From Edolisoma coerulescens (Eukaryota; Chordata; Aves; Passeriformes; Campephagidae), in NCBI GenBank assembly GCA_013397115.1, contig VWZW01001682.1, positions 124,510 through 188,509 of the forward strand: a stretch of DNA of 64,000 bases. The letters run 5' to 3'. The translations under genes and the position numbers were made by a program. The notes beneath the pieces are model-generated. The model saw nothing but the letters and a program-made list of their open reading frames with translations. It was not told the origin of the DNA and did not search any database. Shown here one piece after another: positions 52,047-64,000 of this stretch (position 1 is its first letter; each line of letters begins with the position of its first letter).

Positions 52047-52779
52047 AAACACAAAACTTCAAAGTAAAAGCTACATTAGATTTAAACTTTGTAAACTTAA
52101 TGTGATCACATTGTTAGTAAAGGTGATGTCCTCATCTCTTGTAATGTTCTGCTAAAACCAAGCTGCTCCATCTCATCATCCCTAAAGATCTCAAGGCTTG
52201 GTATGAACCTCAGAATTTTCAATCCAAGCAATTATTTTTAGGAGAAGAGAATAGAGAAATTCAAATGTCTCCTATGTGCAACAACTGAAAAGGAGCTCGT
52301 TTCCATGTCTTAACCTTCAGTATCTTAATGCGGATGTGGAGAGCTCCCCATCCCCTTTATGGGGTATGGGAAGCCCTTTCAGTGCGTTAGGTGTTGTAAT
52401 CAGAGCTCTCTCCTCTAGTTCCTTCTCCCTCTTGCCCAGTAATGCTAGGTGGCACTTTTAGTATTTCTGTTCTAATTCCTTTTCATCTCAAAATAGGTAG
52501 CACAGAAGAGGGGAAAAAAAAATTGAAAAATGCTGGGATTCTGAATTAATAGATAATAAAGAATTAGATATGCTTTTAAAAGGTGAAAAACACTGAGAAA
52601 AATCTCATTTTTATGTAAGTAGAAACTCAGAGAAGACATTCGCAACGCTAGAACACAGATTACTACTTTTTATCAGAAAATGTGTATGTTTCTAGCAGCT
52701 GAGGTCAAATGATACTGTGATGTGTAGTGACTGGGATCAGGAAATGTCATAAGCTTTCACTTGCTGTGACCAAGGTCTC

Positions 52780-52970
52780 GTGCCCCAGGCAAGTGGTGCA
52801 GCAGGAGCAGCCACCTGGCTCAGGTGTTTGCCCTTCAGGCTCCATCCCATCCCATTTGAGACCCCAGAGCCTCGCCCACGCTTTGGTAGCTGCATTCAGG
52901 TTTGTGCTGAGGCTTTTCACCTCGTGCTTTTGGGTGTGATGAAGGCCCTTGTGAACTCTCCCATTTCTGT
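52780..52970. other. GC-richer islet within intron, function unknown
   Basis: The composition is clearly richer in G and C than both sides, with CCCATCCCATTTGAGACCCC and GAGCCTCGCCCACGC among its words. Overlapping open frames of 64-79 codons on both strands follow from the composition and match nothing known. It could be a degraded repeat or an enhancer. Confidence 0.35.
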
Positions 52971-55900
52971 GTGAGCTGATTGCCAATACAGTAATTCACA
53001 GCACAGCTGCAACTTCAGCAGTTCAGGTCTCAGGAAAGCAATAAGGGGCTTTGAAAGCTCAGAGGAGAGAAGAAAAGGCAATTGCAGGTTTGAATGTCTT
53101 GGTTGCAAGAGAATCCCATACACGTGAATTCCTCATTCTTGAGAAAAAGAGAGCTGAGGGTGAGAGTCGGTAATGCCACAAATGGTGGGGGGGATTGGAG
53201 AGCAAGCAGCTGCTCTGTTTTCCAGTGCAATGCCTAAGGGAGGCTGCTCAGTTCTCGTGAAGTCCCAGGACTGCAGCCTGGAAGCTTGGCAGGGTACCCC
53301 TGGAGCATAATCATAAATACTGGATGGTGACTTTGTACTTTACTTCCTTGGATTTCTTCTTTTGGCCACTTCTGAGACTGAATTCTGGTCTAGATGGGCT
53401 CTGTGATCTGAGTGCACACACCCTCTCTCAGGTGTAGGAAGGGAATTCCAGCCCAGCTCTGGAGTGGTTAGAGCCTGAAAAGGACAGACTCAGCAGCTTC
53501 CGAGCAAGGAGAGACAGATTTCTGTGTAGAAAGCTAATTAAACTAAACTGAAGTAAGAAAAATTCAGTGCTCAACAATTTCTGTTGCAGGGAGGATGTTT
53601 TTTAAGGCCAGCTCAAATCTAGAATTCATCTATCCAAATAAGAGTTTATGAATGCAGTTACACAGATCTTTGGCTGTCATGTATTCAGAGGTCTCTTCTC
53701 ACTTGTACCAGACGTGGCCTTCTCTCCTTGCACACACACACAAAAGCCTGATGAGTTTTTAACCTAGCTAATTTTTGAAAAACAGCTTTGTGCTTTTTGT
53801 TTCTATCTGAAATTAAGCTCTATTTCTAAACCTGAGGGCCATTTAATTTTCTTTAGTTTTGATGTATGTGCAGCTCTTGTACTTATAGTTGTGAGGGTTC
53901 ATAAAAGACCATTTTTTCTTCCTCAGAAACTTGCCTTTGGCAAGAGATACTGTTGCAAAGTGGTCCCCAAGCAGTATTTTGGATCTCTTTCTCATTTTAG
54001 CAATTAATCTGAATTTTGACACAGGGCATACCTAGTATTTCTGCTCTGTGGATGTTCCTCACAACTCACAATATGTCGTGATAGGTACTGTGTGGTATAG
54101 AAGGAAAAGGTTGAGAGCAAAGGATTTTGTGGGATGTAGGTGAAGTGTGGAACACTGTAATCGAGAGAGAATATTTAAATGTCTCACTTAAACTGTCAGG
54201 CAAAGTAGACATGCAGTGAATGCATATGTTCTGAGAACATCAAATCTGCTCATGTGCTACCTTCAAAGAGATACTTTGAAACAGGAATTGCAGCTGAAAT
54301 TAATTCTGTATGGCACTTTCCCCATCTTCTGGAATTGGCATCAAATTTGCCTCAGAACAAGACAAAAACTAGGCAGACATATAGAGAGCTTCTGGAAATG
54401 GTAAAACTCTCACTGGAATTGTGAAACAGCAAAACTAGTAATAAGATTTGGTGTATCCTTTAATTTTAATACTTCTGTCTGCTCTATCTGGAAGTCACTT
54501 AATTAAAAAAGAAGGAAAGGAACACCACCAAGGCATTTATTAATTTTGGGGTAAGCTGCATGAAATCTGTCAGTCTGAGTTCACCATATCCCTGAGATTC
54601 ATTTTCTTTGGATTTGAAAACAAACCTTAAATCTCAAGGATGAAATGCCACTATGGCTCATTTCATTACTTCCAGCAGACAATAAACCAGCCCAGAATCA
54701 GCCTTCCCCTCACAGCTGTGCCCCTTTCCCCAGCAGCCTTCTGTGGAGGGAGGCTTGTGAGCTGAGGTCTCTCTCATTTCTGTAGCTCTCTGGCTGGTTT
54801 AGCACTCTTATGCCCAGGAAGGATCTACAGACCTTTGCACTCGCTCTCTGGCTGGTCCCTGATAATTCCATAAGTGCAAATACAGAGATGTACCTGGGAT
54901 ATTATTCTTCCTGCATTTTATCAAGCAAGGCATACTATTCCTAAACATCCCTCCTCCCCAGTGCACTTTCTCTGCCACCTGAAGGAGCAGCTTGTTTGAT
55001 TTTGTTTTCCTCTCTCTGCGGTCAGGCTGTAGACACAGTAAGCACTGTGGTTTCTCTCTCGGACTGAAGGACAGAATTAATTGGCTTTGAAGTTTCCAAA
55101 TTTGTGTTTCTGAAGAAGAGATTTGCAATGAGTGACTCTCAAAGGGAGCCTCTATGGAAGCTGAATTGCTCTGGAACCAGAGCAGCGCTGGCTGGGTCAG
55201 ATGCCTACTCTAAAATCCTCTGTTAGCACTTGACGTGAAATTGAAATTGGAATGATTTCTGTGTCTCTGATGGAACTGGCTTCTCTCACTGCTGTTCAAG
55301 CATCTGTGCAGATGATGATTTTTTCCTGTTGTCTCTTAGAAAGTACTCTGAAATCTAAGAGTATTTATTTGCTTATTACCTTCTCAGGGAACCAAAATGA
55401 ACGAAACAACCCCAACACCACTGAATTCTCCAAAAAGACTTACCAGCAGTGTCTGTGCTCAGACAGCATGTCCTGATCCCCTTGTGCCAGGAGCTGCCCA
55501 GCCCTGGTGATACAGAGCTCTCTGCTACACATCAGGAAAATTCCTTCCCTGCAACCCTGCATAAGTTGGGAACTCATAAAAACCAAATATTCTCAATAAT
55601 TTTTGAGAAAGTAGTATTAAGTTTGGCTTTCTTGAGTGAAGTTTTAATCGGTAGGCAATATGAATAATGGGAAGGGACTCGTTCTCTTCATCCCAGAGCA
55701 AGGGGGTTCATGGTGGTGTTTTGTCTGGTGGCCCCAAACTTCTAAATCCGAATTTGCCAAAGGATGAATTCGAACTTCTTGAATGAATGTGTGCTGTTGT
55801 TGACCACTTTCTGCTTACTTTACTTACTCTAAACTCTTGGAATGGCAAGACCTGGATTCTACTGGATGCCATTCCTGAGATCCCTGACTGGATTCCGTAC

Positions 55901-58900
55901 TGGGGGGCCATGGGAAAAACAGCTTTCAAATTGCTGTTGGAGACTTGCAAATGGATGTGAGTGGATATGTGATTCCATTGTGAAAAGCATCATTAATGGC
56001 CTCCTTTCTGTGGCACAGTGGAACACTCCCCAGTGAAAACCTGTGGGAGGTAGGGTTACCTTTCAGAGGAGTAGAAGGAATCTTAACAGGAACTCACAGC
56101 AAATAACTTCAAAACTTTTTCCTTTTGGCCACTCCAAATGCAAAGCACGTTCCTTCTTTCTTGCTCTCTCCACTGTGTGCAATGCTGATATATAGGATGA
56201 AAAAGCATATGAATGACTGAAAAGTAACAGTTAAAAATCAACACCTTCTCAGGTAACATTACTAAAATTAAAAAACCTGTGCATATTTATCATCTTTTCA
56301 GACAAGGAAAAGGGTTTATTTGTGACAAGTTGGAGATGGGTGCACTGCTGACACTCCTGTATGGCGTCAGGTGGGGTAAAATACCCTGAGTCAGGTTCGA
56401 GATGTTCAATTCAAGCCTATCCCTGCTGGTGGGCAAGCTAGCTTGCTAGTAACTAACACTTCTTTTAGTTTTGGGTTTTTTAAAGACAAATTAGTCAGTA
56501 GACGTAAAATTCTCATTCTTACAGTTCAAAAATCTATGCTGTAATAATATTAATATATGGCTTGAAAATGCAAGGTACCTCTGCATTTGAATTTTTAGAG
56601 TAAAGCTTTTTAAAATGATTGCCTTACAATCATGTGCAAAGACTGAATGAAGTAGGCTTTCTGCTTGCAAAATGGGAAGTGATGTGCAGAGTCTGTGGTG
56701 TTTCATAATGTAAATGTGAGAATTGATGGATGCAGGTTAGTTGGAAATGTTTCTGATATTTGATTTGTTTTTAACATGAAAGAATTTCAAAATTTATAAT
56801 GTTTTAGACAATATTAATTGAAGTGGAAGAAATCTCTGTAAAGTCTGTTAAATGAGCTGAGAACTAAATGACTCCAAGCTACTTTGGGGATGTAAATAGT
56901 TAGACATCTCAACAGAGCGAACCACATATATTGTCAAGGTTTGATCTTTATACATAAACAATGTTTGAATATAGCAGTTGTCACACAGAACTCAAGAATT
57001 TAATACTGCAATGTGAGGTGGCTGAACAGCTCGTTCTGTGCAATATTACAAGAATACCTACAATACAAATAGCAAACAATCAGCTGTCTTACAGTGCTAA
57101 AATGTCTTTATCCTTTTAATTGTTGAACCTGAAACAAAATTTCAAAGAAATGAAATTCCATTTCAAAGAAGTGATACTTCCAAAGAAATTTTAGCTGTAG
57201 ATGTATTAAACCCAAAAGAGAGAGAGAAAAAAGCCCCAAACCTGAGGTTTGTTTCTTAATTTCTGAGGCAAAGCAATGCGATGCAAAAAGAGTGGCTTTG
57301 CACTGTGTTTCAGGGAAGGTGACTATCCTGCCAAGGTTATTAGAGAATCATGCATTTCACCTTTCAAGTGTTGTCTGGTCCTGCCACTATGGCTTATCAT
57401 TAGCATATCCTTTGATATTTCCATGGCATTGGGAAAAACATAAACATAAACCAAAATAGAGAAGGGACTCATAAACAAAACAATATTGTCATTATGTTGG
57501 CTCACTTAGAGTGGTAAATTTTTCTTTACTATTTCTGCAGTCTTTTAAAATGGAGATAAAATTGTTTTAAGAACAGTCTGAACTTGTATCTCAATGTAAA
57601 TGATTTGGAAAACGAGCCCATGCCAGTGTAGTCTGCATAAATGAAAGTGTTATCTGTGAAACTGCTCATAAGGGTGGGACAGAAAATGGACAGAAATAAC
57701 AATATTGGGACTTTCTATTAGCGTCTAACCTAGCTGTCTTCAAAATCATTAAGGTGGGTTTGTTGCATTGATTCAGAAGTAGATTTAAAGACAAAGTAGC
57801 TGCCTGGTGAAATCCTATGGGACAATAACTTTCTTCCTTTGTTGGTCACCCTCTCTGTACGGGGCCAGAGTAAACAGGGCAGGGCTGGAGCTGCAGTTTT
57901 CCGACAGTTTCTTTGCAGATGTTAAAAGTCGATATATACAACATACGTACAAAAAAGTAAAATACAGACATTGTGCTGTTCTTCCATTTACCTTGCCTCA
58001 GCAGGCAGTTAAGAATGATGGTGGTCGGTGCAACTTTTGTACCAAAACGGGGTCTGAGTTAGTCGATACCCATATTTATACGTGGGAGTGTTCCATTGTG
58101 GTACTTACAGCTACTGTACTATTTTACTACTCTGCAAGGGCTTATCCTTTGTTGCTTTGCTGTTTCTGTTAATGAGGAACTGAAATATTTTCCTAGATAT
58201 ATCAGTGGGGATCCCTGGGGTTCAATGCCTGCTTTTGGAAATCCCTACTGTATGTCTGAAGAAGAAAGCAATATCCCAACTTTTAAAAATTGAGGATTTA
58301 ATTGCCATTTGCACGGTCTGTTACACATTCATGTAATAAAATTGACCTTGCAAGTTTTATTAGTGTATGACTTAGCCATCATTCATACTTCTTAAAGATT
58401 CATGGGAAACATCTTACACATTTTTATTTTTATATCGTTTGGCAAAGAGTTCAAACACCTATTGGAAAAAGACTTAACTTGACCAGAGTAAGCAGCATAT
58501 GCAAAACAACTCCCCAAAATCCCCAAACAACAATAATTTTGCCCTCCTTCCACCCTGAAAAATCTCTCCCAAAATTCAACATCAAAAGGAATTCAGAGTG
58601 GAGGCTGCCAAGATGATACCGTTTTACACCCCTAAGCCCAGCCTTTATACCTAAGAGTTCTAAAAAAAATGTTTTTCTTCACTTCCTCAGTCAGTTGAAA
58701 ACTATCAAGGCCGAGGGTATTGCAGGCATTAACCCTGACCACCAGGACGTGATTTTGAAAAGGCTGGGAATGGCACATTCTTCAGCAAGCCGTGTAATAC
58801 GTGCAGTGGGAACGTGGCAGTCCCCATATGGAAGTCCTGCTGACAGCAGCAAAACAGTTTTCAAGCAGCACGTACTGTTATCCTGCTCCAAAGAGCTGTG

Positions 58901-61900
58901 AATTGTGTGGTGGGGAAGCCTGGAAGCCTGTACCACATCCCTCTTCCATCTGTGCAGGGTGGCTATGGTGCCAGACAGGTAGTAGACTCTGCTGTGCTCT
59001 GCTACCCTTCATCTGCTTTCATGACTCCCACAAGTAAAAGCAGAATTGTACTGCTGAAATTCAGTTAAATCAATGAAATTCCATATGGCAGGGGGTTAGT
59101 CACTTGTTTTCAATGCAGTCTTTAAAGGGGGTGAGCTTTTAATTTTGATGGTATTTAGGTTCTTAAAATCAGGAGTAGAGTGCAGTTCGAGTTCCTGGTT
59201 TTGACAGATTATGTGTTTTTAATACAATTAAAGAGCTACCAGCAACAACAAAAAAAACCTCCTCCAACATTTGTAGAAGAAAGATGTGTTTTTAACATGC
59301 TGGAAATGTAACTGATTTTGAAAGGAGCATTTTAAGACAAAGTTTCAAAATTCTGTTCTCCAATGCAAGACTAGTTTTCTGTGAAATGAGACTATTTTTT
59401 GTTAATTTTTTAATACAGCATACATGTTTTTTTTATGTTTGAAAATTTTCCCCAAACTCAAAGCAACCAAATGCCCCTATAAAGTGTTTGCCTTCCTTTG
59501 CCCCTCTTGTTCTTGGTAATTCAGTGCCAAGATTACTCACACCTGGTCCTTTTGTTTCTCCTCAGTATTCTGATTGCCTCTTGAAGCTCTTCACAATTTC
59601 ATTCTTCTACAAATGGCTCAGCTGTCTGGAAAAAGGCCGATTGCTTTTGTGAATTTCAGCATTGAGAAGCTCAGTAAAACACTCTTTTGATCTTTCTATA
59701 ATTGTTTTAACAAAAATATATCTGCATTTCTGTGTTCATTCTTTAACTTTGATTTCTTCACGTATTGAAGTTGCAAATTAATCTTGCTCTATCAGTGTTA
59801 TCTTCGTTCATCTTCTCAGCTGTTCTGCATGAGTTCTGGCTTTTACATTATCTGGTGAAAATGAAAACTTGGATAATTTTTTTCCCCATGCTGCTGATTT
59901 ACAAGCTTTTCTCAGGCCCTCTGTTGTCCTGTTTTGGCCCTTCCTTTGTCTTCTGTATTACTGATTACTTTTGGATCTCTCAGCATATTTCATACTCGCA
60001 GCATGTTTCATTTGCTATGAGTATTTTCTGGAACCTCTAAGGACTCTTCTGAAGCCTCAAACCATTCTTGAATTATTCCCCAAGAGTTTCTGCCCATGTT
60101 TTAGGAGAACTCTACCCGTGTGCTCTTGCATTTCTCAGATGGAATCCAAAAATGCCATACATTCTGTTAGTTTTTTTATTTCAGTAATTCAAATCTCAAG
60201 ATGGTTGTTGTGACACACTGCTGGTTGGTGATTCCACCACTCCTGATGTTTTTCTGCATCAGGTACACAGGCCAATATAGAAGTCTTTCTGCTGAACCCC
60301 TGAGAGTGTATCCCTTGTGCTGTATGATGGAATCTGGTTTTAGTCCTTTTTATTTCAGCTGCTAAAGAAACCCCAACACTCAAAACATAATGAAAAATCC
60401 TTGTTTCCAAGGTCAAGCATTGAAAAAGTAGAATACTGGTTAGGGCTGGCAGTAGATTATTTATATTCTGATACAACTTTAAATTATTTAATAATTTTTC
60501 TTCAGACCTTCTGACACAATAGAGCAGACTTACTCAAAGGTTAAATCAGTGTTGCATGGGGAAAGAAATTGTGCATTTAAAAAATCATATTTTTGTATTT
60601 AAACAAACAAGTTTTCCTATGTAATATTCAACTTTTGCTAGGGCTATCTACTCAGAGTGTCCTCCAGAAAAAAAAAAAATCCAACCTGGATCTGATTTCT
60701 CTGATTCTACGTTAAGAAACTTTGTATGCAACAATCCTAAAAGCTGGAATTTTTTCAGGTTTGCTTCAGTTAAATCCAATTTTTTATTCTTCACTTTGCT
60801 GGATATAAGATGCTAAAATAATATAAAAAAGATGTTCACTAGAATAGTATAATTTACATAAGAAAACTGGGGGTTTTTTTTGTTACAGGCTATTGCCAAA
60901 AGGTGGCAGTCTTTGTCCCCAAAATCCCATGCTCTCTAGGAAATGTTATGTATGGCAAACGTAATTTAATCCTAGCTACACCAGATAATAAAAATTACTT
61001 TTTAAGTAGACATAGAGGGTAAAACCTCCTATATTTGAAAGTTTAAGGGTGACACAGCTATAGTTATATTTTATTTTGACAGTGGAATGTTAAATAACAA
61101 AGCTTGGAAGGAAGCAGTGGTGGGGAAAGAGCACAAGTAGACTGCTAATGAGCAAGAACTACTGAGGTCTCAGATTTGGTTAGTGCCTGAAGTACTTCAG
61201 CTTTTGGAAATGCTGTTAGGATCTGATGCTTTAGATCAGTAGGTTGCAGTGCTCATCAATCAGCCCGATGAAATGAATAGAAACAAGCCACTTCCATTAA
61301 CATTCACGTTCAAGTTGTTGATTTTTCTTTACAAGTGATTCAGTTAGATCCAAGCAAAGCACAGATTGGTTTCTTAAAAATTAGCCTAAAAAAGGCAATT
61401 GATGATAAATGATAGCGTTGCTAAATATGTGCAAAAATTTGGCTATGCATTTTGTGTTTTGAATTGTAGTTCTTTTGGTTTTGTTGTTGAGGTTTTGGTT
61501 TTTTTTATAGTGAGAGCTGCTCAGGCTGTGGGAGGAGGATGACCTGTAGTAAAGCAAGGGCTTCCTCTACTTAGCTGAGGAAATAGCTGAGTAGTCCAGA
61601 AAGAGTTCGAAAGTTACTAACGTGCCAACATCTATTATATTATTGAGTTAAAAGTAGGATAATTAAGTTGTTTTAGGAGAGCTTACCAGTGTTATACTTT
61701 GAATTCAAAAATGTGGCAGGCAAACTTCTTGTCACCAATTGAGGAGCATGGAAGGAGTATAAACTGAGGTGCACCTTGTGTTTATTATATATGCAATATC
61801 TCTCTATACTCTCTGTCTAATTTTCTGAATCTTTCTCCTAAGGATTTTCAGTCAATGGTTACCTCAGATCTTCTGCCAATAGTTACAGTAGACCACTGAG

Positions 61901-62224
61901 AAATTTTCAGATGAAAAAGTCATTGCTTTGTCCTTTTAAGATTTTTATGACTATTTATTGGTACTTACATTACTGAGGTCTTATATAATTTATATGGATT
62001 GTGTGAGATATCAGAAATAGAAAAAATCCAGTTGGTGAGAGCTCATTCTGAGCCATTTAAATGTTACACAGAAGTGTTCTCCATTTCAATTTGCTTTTTA
62101 TTTCTTCAAGGGCCTATGATGAAAGCATATTTGACTCATCTTTGTGTCCTGGTGTAGTGAAAACATTAATTATAATGGTTTTTTTCATAGAAAATACATT
62201 TCATTTCATCTTCTTTTCAGTAGA

Positions 62225-62546
62225 AACATAGAATGGTTTGGGTTGGAAGGGACATGAAAGATTGTCTCATTCTACCCCCTGCCGTGGGCAGGGACACCTT
62301 CCACTATCCCAGGTTGCTCCAAGCCCTGTACAGCCTGACCTTAGACACTTCCAGGCATCCAGGGGCAGCCACAGCTTCTCTGGGCACCCTGTGCCAGGCC
62401 TCCCCACCCTCACAGAGAAATATTTCTTCTTGATATCTAATCTAAACTTGCTGCCTTTCAGTTTGAGGCCATTACCCCTTGTCCCATCACTACAAGCCCT
62501 TGCACAAAATCCTTTTCCATCTCTCCTGTAGCCCCTCTAGGTACTT
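62225..62546 (-). mobile_element. CR1 LINE 3' end fragment, antisense, about 320 bases
   Basis: ACATAGAATGGTTTGGGTTG then GAAGGGACATGAAAGATTGT is the reverse complement of the avian CR1 3' end, so the element's 3' terminus is at about 62225 and it reads on the minus strand. The match continues through GGGCAGGGACACCTTCCACT, CTTCTCTGGGCACCCTGTGCC (near 62373), ATATTTCTTCTTGATATCTA and CCTTGTCCCATCACTACA to CCCCTCTAGGTACTT near 62546, where it is truncated. This covers the C-terminal end of ORF2 and the short 3' UTR. It aligns closely with my memory of the consensus, so it is the least decayed CR1 here. The plus-strand open frames at 62233-62531 are shadows of it. Confidence 0.95.
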
Positions 62547-64000
62547 TAGCATTACATGTTTTTCATGACAGATATTGCAAATCACTTTATTCAGTTTATT
62601 ACTTTGGAATGACTTGTAACTGTTAAAAGGGCACGAAAGACTCTTTTAAAAAGCTAAATCTAATATATAAGTCTTTGAGAGGTTGCCCAGCAGATTTAAC
62701 AACCAATAGATGATGGATTTTACAATCTAGCACTGCACAAACACACCAGGTCTATCATGAGCCCCTTTCAGTGGTACCAGTGGGGTTTCGTGAAGGTGTG
62801 GTCCACGGCTGGCCCTGAGTGTTTGCTTAAGGTGCGTCCTGCTATCACCCCACAAACCCTGGGCTGGAGGAACAATCACCCATCCTCATCCCCGCCTTTG
62901 GCCATGCTGTTGCCATGCCAAGGACAGATATATTGGAGTGTACAAAGTCAGGGTGCTCACAGAGGCTCCAGCCTGCAAAGTGTAGGCAGTTTCATGGAAT
63001 AAGGATTTAATTAAAGGGAAGCCTGCCTCCATATGGAACCACAGGGTTAGCTTAGATCTTTCCATTCTCCTGTTATTTCTGTGATTCTCCATTAGTGTGT
63101 GAGTTTTAGGTTGAACGACCACAGAAGGCAAGGAGCATCAACAGCTGTAGATCTTTATGGCCTCATGGTTTGTTCATGGAAAAGAAGTGTTTTGCACATG
63201 TTTCTCAGGGACAGAGCTGACTGAAGCTTAAAACTGCTTGTAGCAACAGTAATGACCTCAGTGGTTTTTTCCCCCTTGTTAGGACTTTGCAGGTTGGAGC
63301 AGATTTGCTGGTTGTAGATAAATGGATGGTGGGAGAACCTGTGGTGGTGGGTGAGGGATTTCAGCCGGTAGAGGAAGTCAGCAGTGTGGGGTGGTTCACA
63401 ATTCTCCTATAATCCAAGATAAATGGAAAACTATTGTTATAATTTACTCACTGCCTCTGCAAACTTAACTTAATACCTTTTTTTTAGCTTGGTTGTAGGC
63501 TTGGCTGTTACTTTTTGAACCTGCAGGTGTTGGTTAGCTCTGTGAAGACTCTTATTGTTCCCCAGGTACATTTTAGAAGCACTTTGAGAGTCAAGAGAAA
63601 AAAAATTAATAAGAAAAATGGGAGTATTCTGTGAAATGAGTTCCCTAAGTCATACCAAAATCTAGAGGTGTGTCAAACTTAATGGAAATTATGTGCTGCA
63701 TTGCATATTTTACTTAGGTTTCCAAATAAATCTGCATACGATAATTAAATGGTGAATGTTTCAGTTGATAAAAACTAATTAAGAGGTGAAAGTACAGCAA
63801 TCTTTTAGTCACTAGGAGAATACAAGTTACAAGACTCTTCTTAATAAGGAACAAAACACCCCCTGGATTTGAACTCATTACCTTTACAAAGCAAAGCAGA
63901 TAAGGTTTTGACTATGCAATGCAGCCTTTCCTTTGGGTTTGGGAATTTGCAACTTTCCATTAATTACAAGGACAGTTTAATATTGTTCTTAAGATAGATT
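62547..64000 (+). other. CACNA2D3: CACNA2D3 intron, downstream edge of window: no gene recognised
   Basis: Ordinary AT-rich sequence with a modestly GC-richer part at about 62755-62920 (words such as TCACCCCACAAACCCTGG) directly 3' of the CR1. Open frames of up to 81 codons overlap on both strands without similarity to a known protein. No repeat that I can name. Confidence 0.5.

Larger units (their letters stand above)
47211..62224 (+). other. CACNA2D3: CACNA2D3 intron: AT-rich, one unusually long open frame, no gene recognised
   Basis: It contains the 199-codon frame at 47780-48379 (separate entry), a poly-A run at 50589-50604, an ATA-rich microsatellite at 52012-52046 and a GC-richer patch at about 52780-52970. 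It also holds several T/C-rich stretches (48240-48540, 59500-60190) that may be old pyrimidine-biased repeats. No exon, RNA gene or nameable mobile element was seen apart from these. Confidence 0.5.

Noticed and set aside
62233..62531. Plus-strand open frames of 66 and 97 codons
   Set aside because: They are the antisense shadow of the CR1 3' end at 62225-62546.
1..64000. CRISPR arrays, operons, prophage, tRNA or rRNA genes
   Set aside because: No regularly spaced direct repeats, no cloverleaf with A and B boxes that I could support, and no dense coding. The window is intronic vertebrate DNA.

Overview
The window is vertebrate nuclear DNA, almost certainly from a bird (Neoaves, probably a songbird). 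It is AT-rich and intron-like, has no dense coding, and carries three CR1 LINE copies. Two of these end in the avian CR1 3' terminus, read in antisense as CAGAATGGTTTGGGTTGGAA. There is no operon structure, prokaryotic gene, CRISPR array or plasmid feature.

I can identify one real coding segment, an exon at 35597-35713 (+). It encodes 39 residues that I recognise as part of CACNA2D3, the alpha-2/delta-3 auxiliary subunit of voltage-gated calcium channels. It is flanked by a pyrimidine-rich tract with AG and by a GTAAGC donor, and it is in phase 0 on both sides. The rest of the window is then best read as two very long CACNA2D3 introns, at least 35.6 kb upstream and 28.3 kb downstream. By homology with alpha-2/delta-1 the exon is probably exon 3. 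I did not find the neighbouring exons.

Layout. 1-7504: AT-rich intron with a T/G-rich simple repeat at 1980-2063. About 7505-9240: a long, decayed, sense-strand CR1 with recognisable reverse-transcriptase remnants and a large internal deletion. 11558-11693: a short antisense CR1 3' end. 14.8-15.36 kb: an unusually GC-rich patch. 18.8-29.4 kb: several probable ancient amniote repeats (MIR-like SINEs and an unnamed old repeat), an A/C-rich low-complexity tract and a TA/TG microsatellite. 35.6 kb: the exon. 38.1 kb: a poly-T/TTG repeat. About 47.06-47.21 kb: a probable ancient CR1/L3-type LINE tail. 47780-48379: the longest open frame in the window (199 codons), with no recognised family. 62225-62546: a third, antisense CR1 3' end.

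I see no convincing new biological system. The items most worth checking are the CR1 internal deletion, the old SINE/LINE fossils, the GC/CpG islets inside the intron, and the 199-codon frame. Family assignments of repeats rest on memory of consensus sequences, not on a search.
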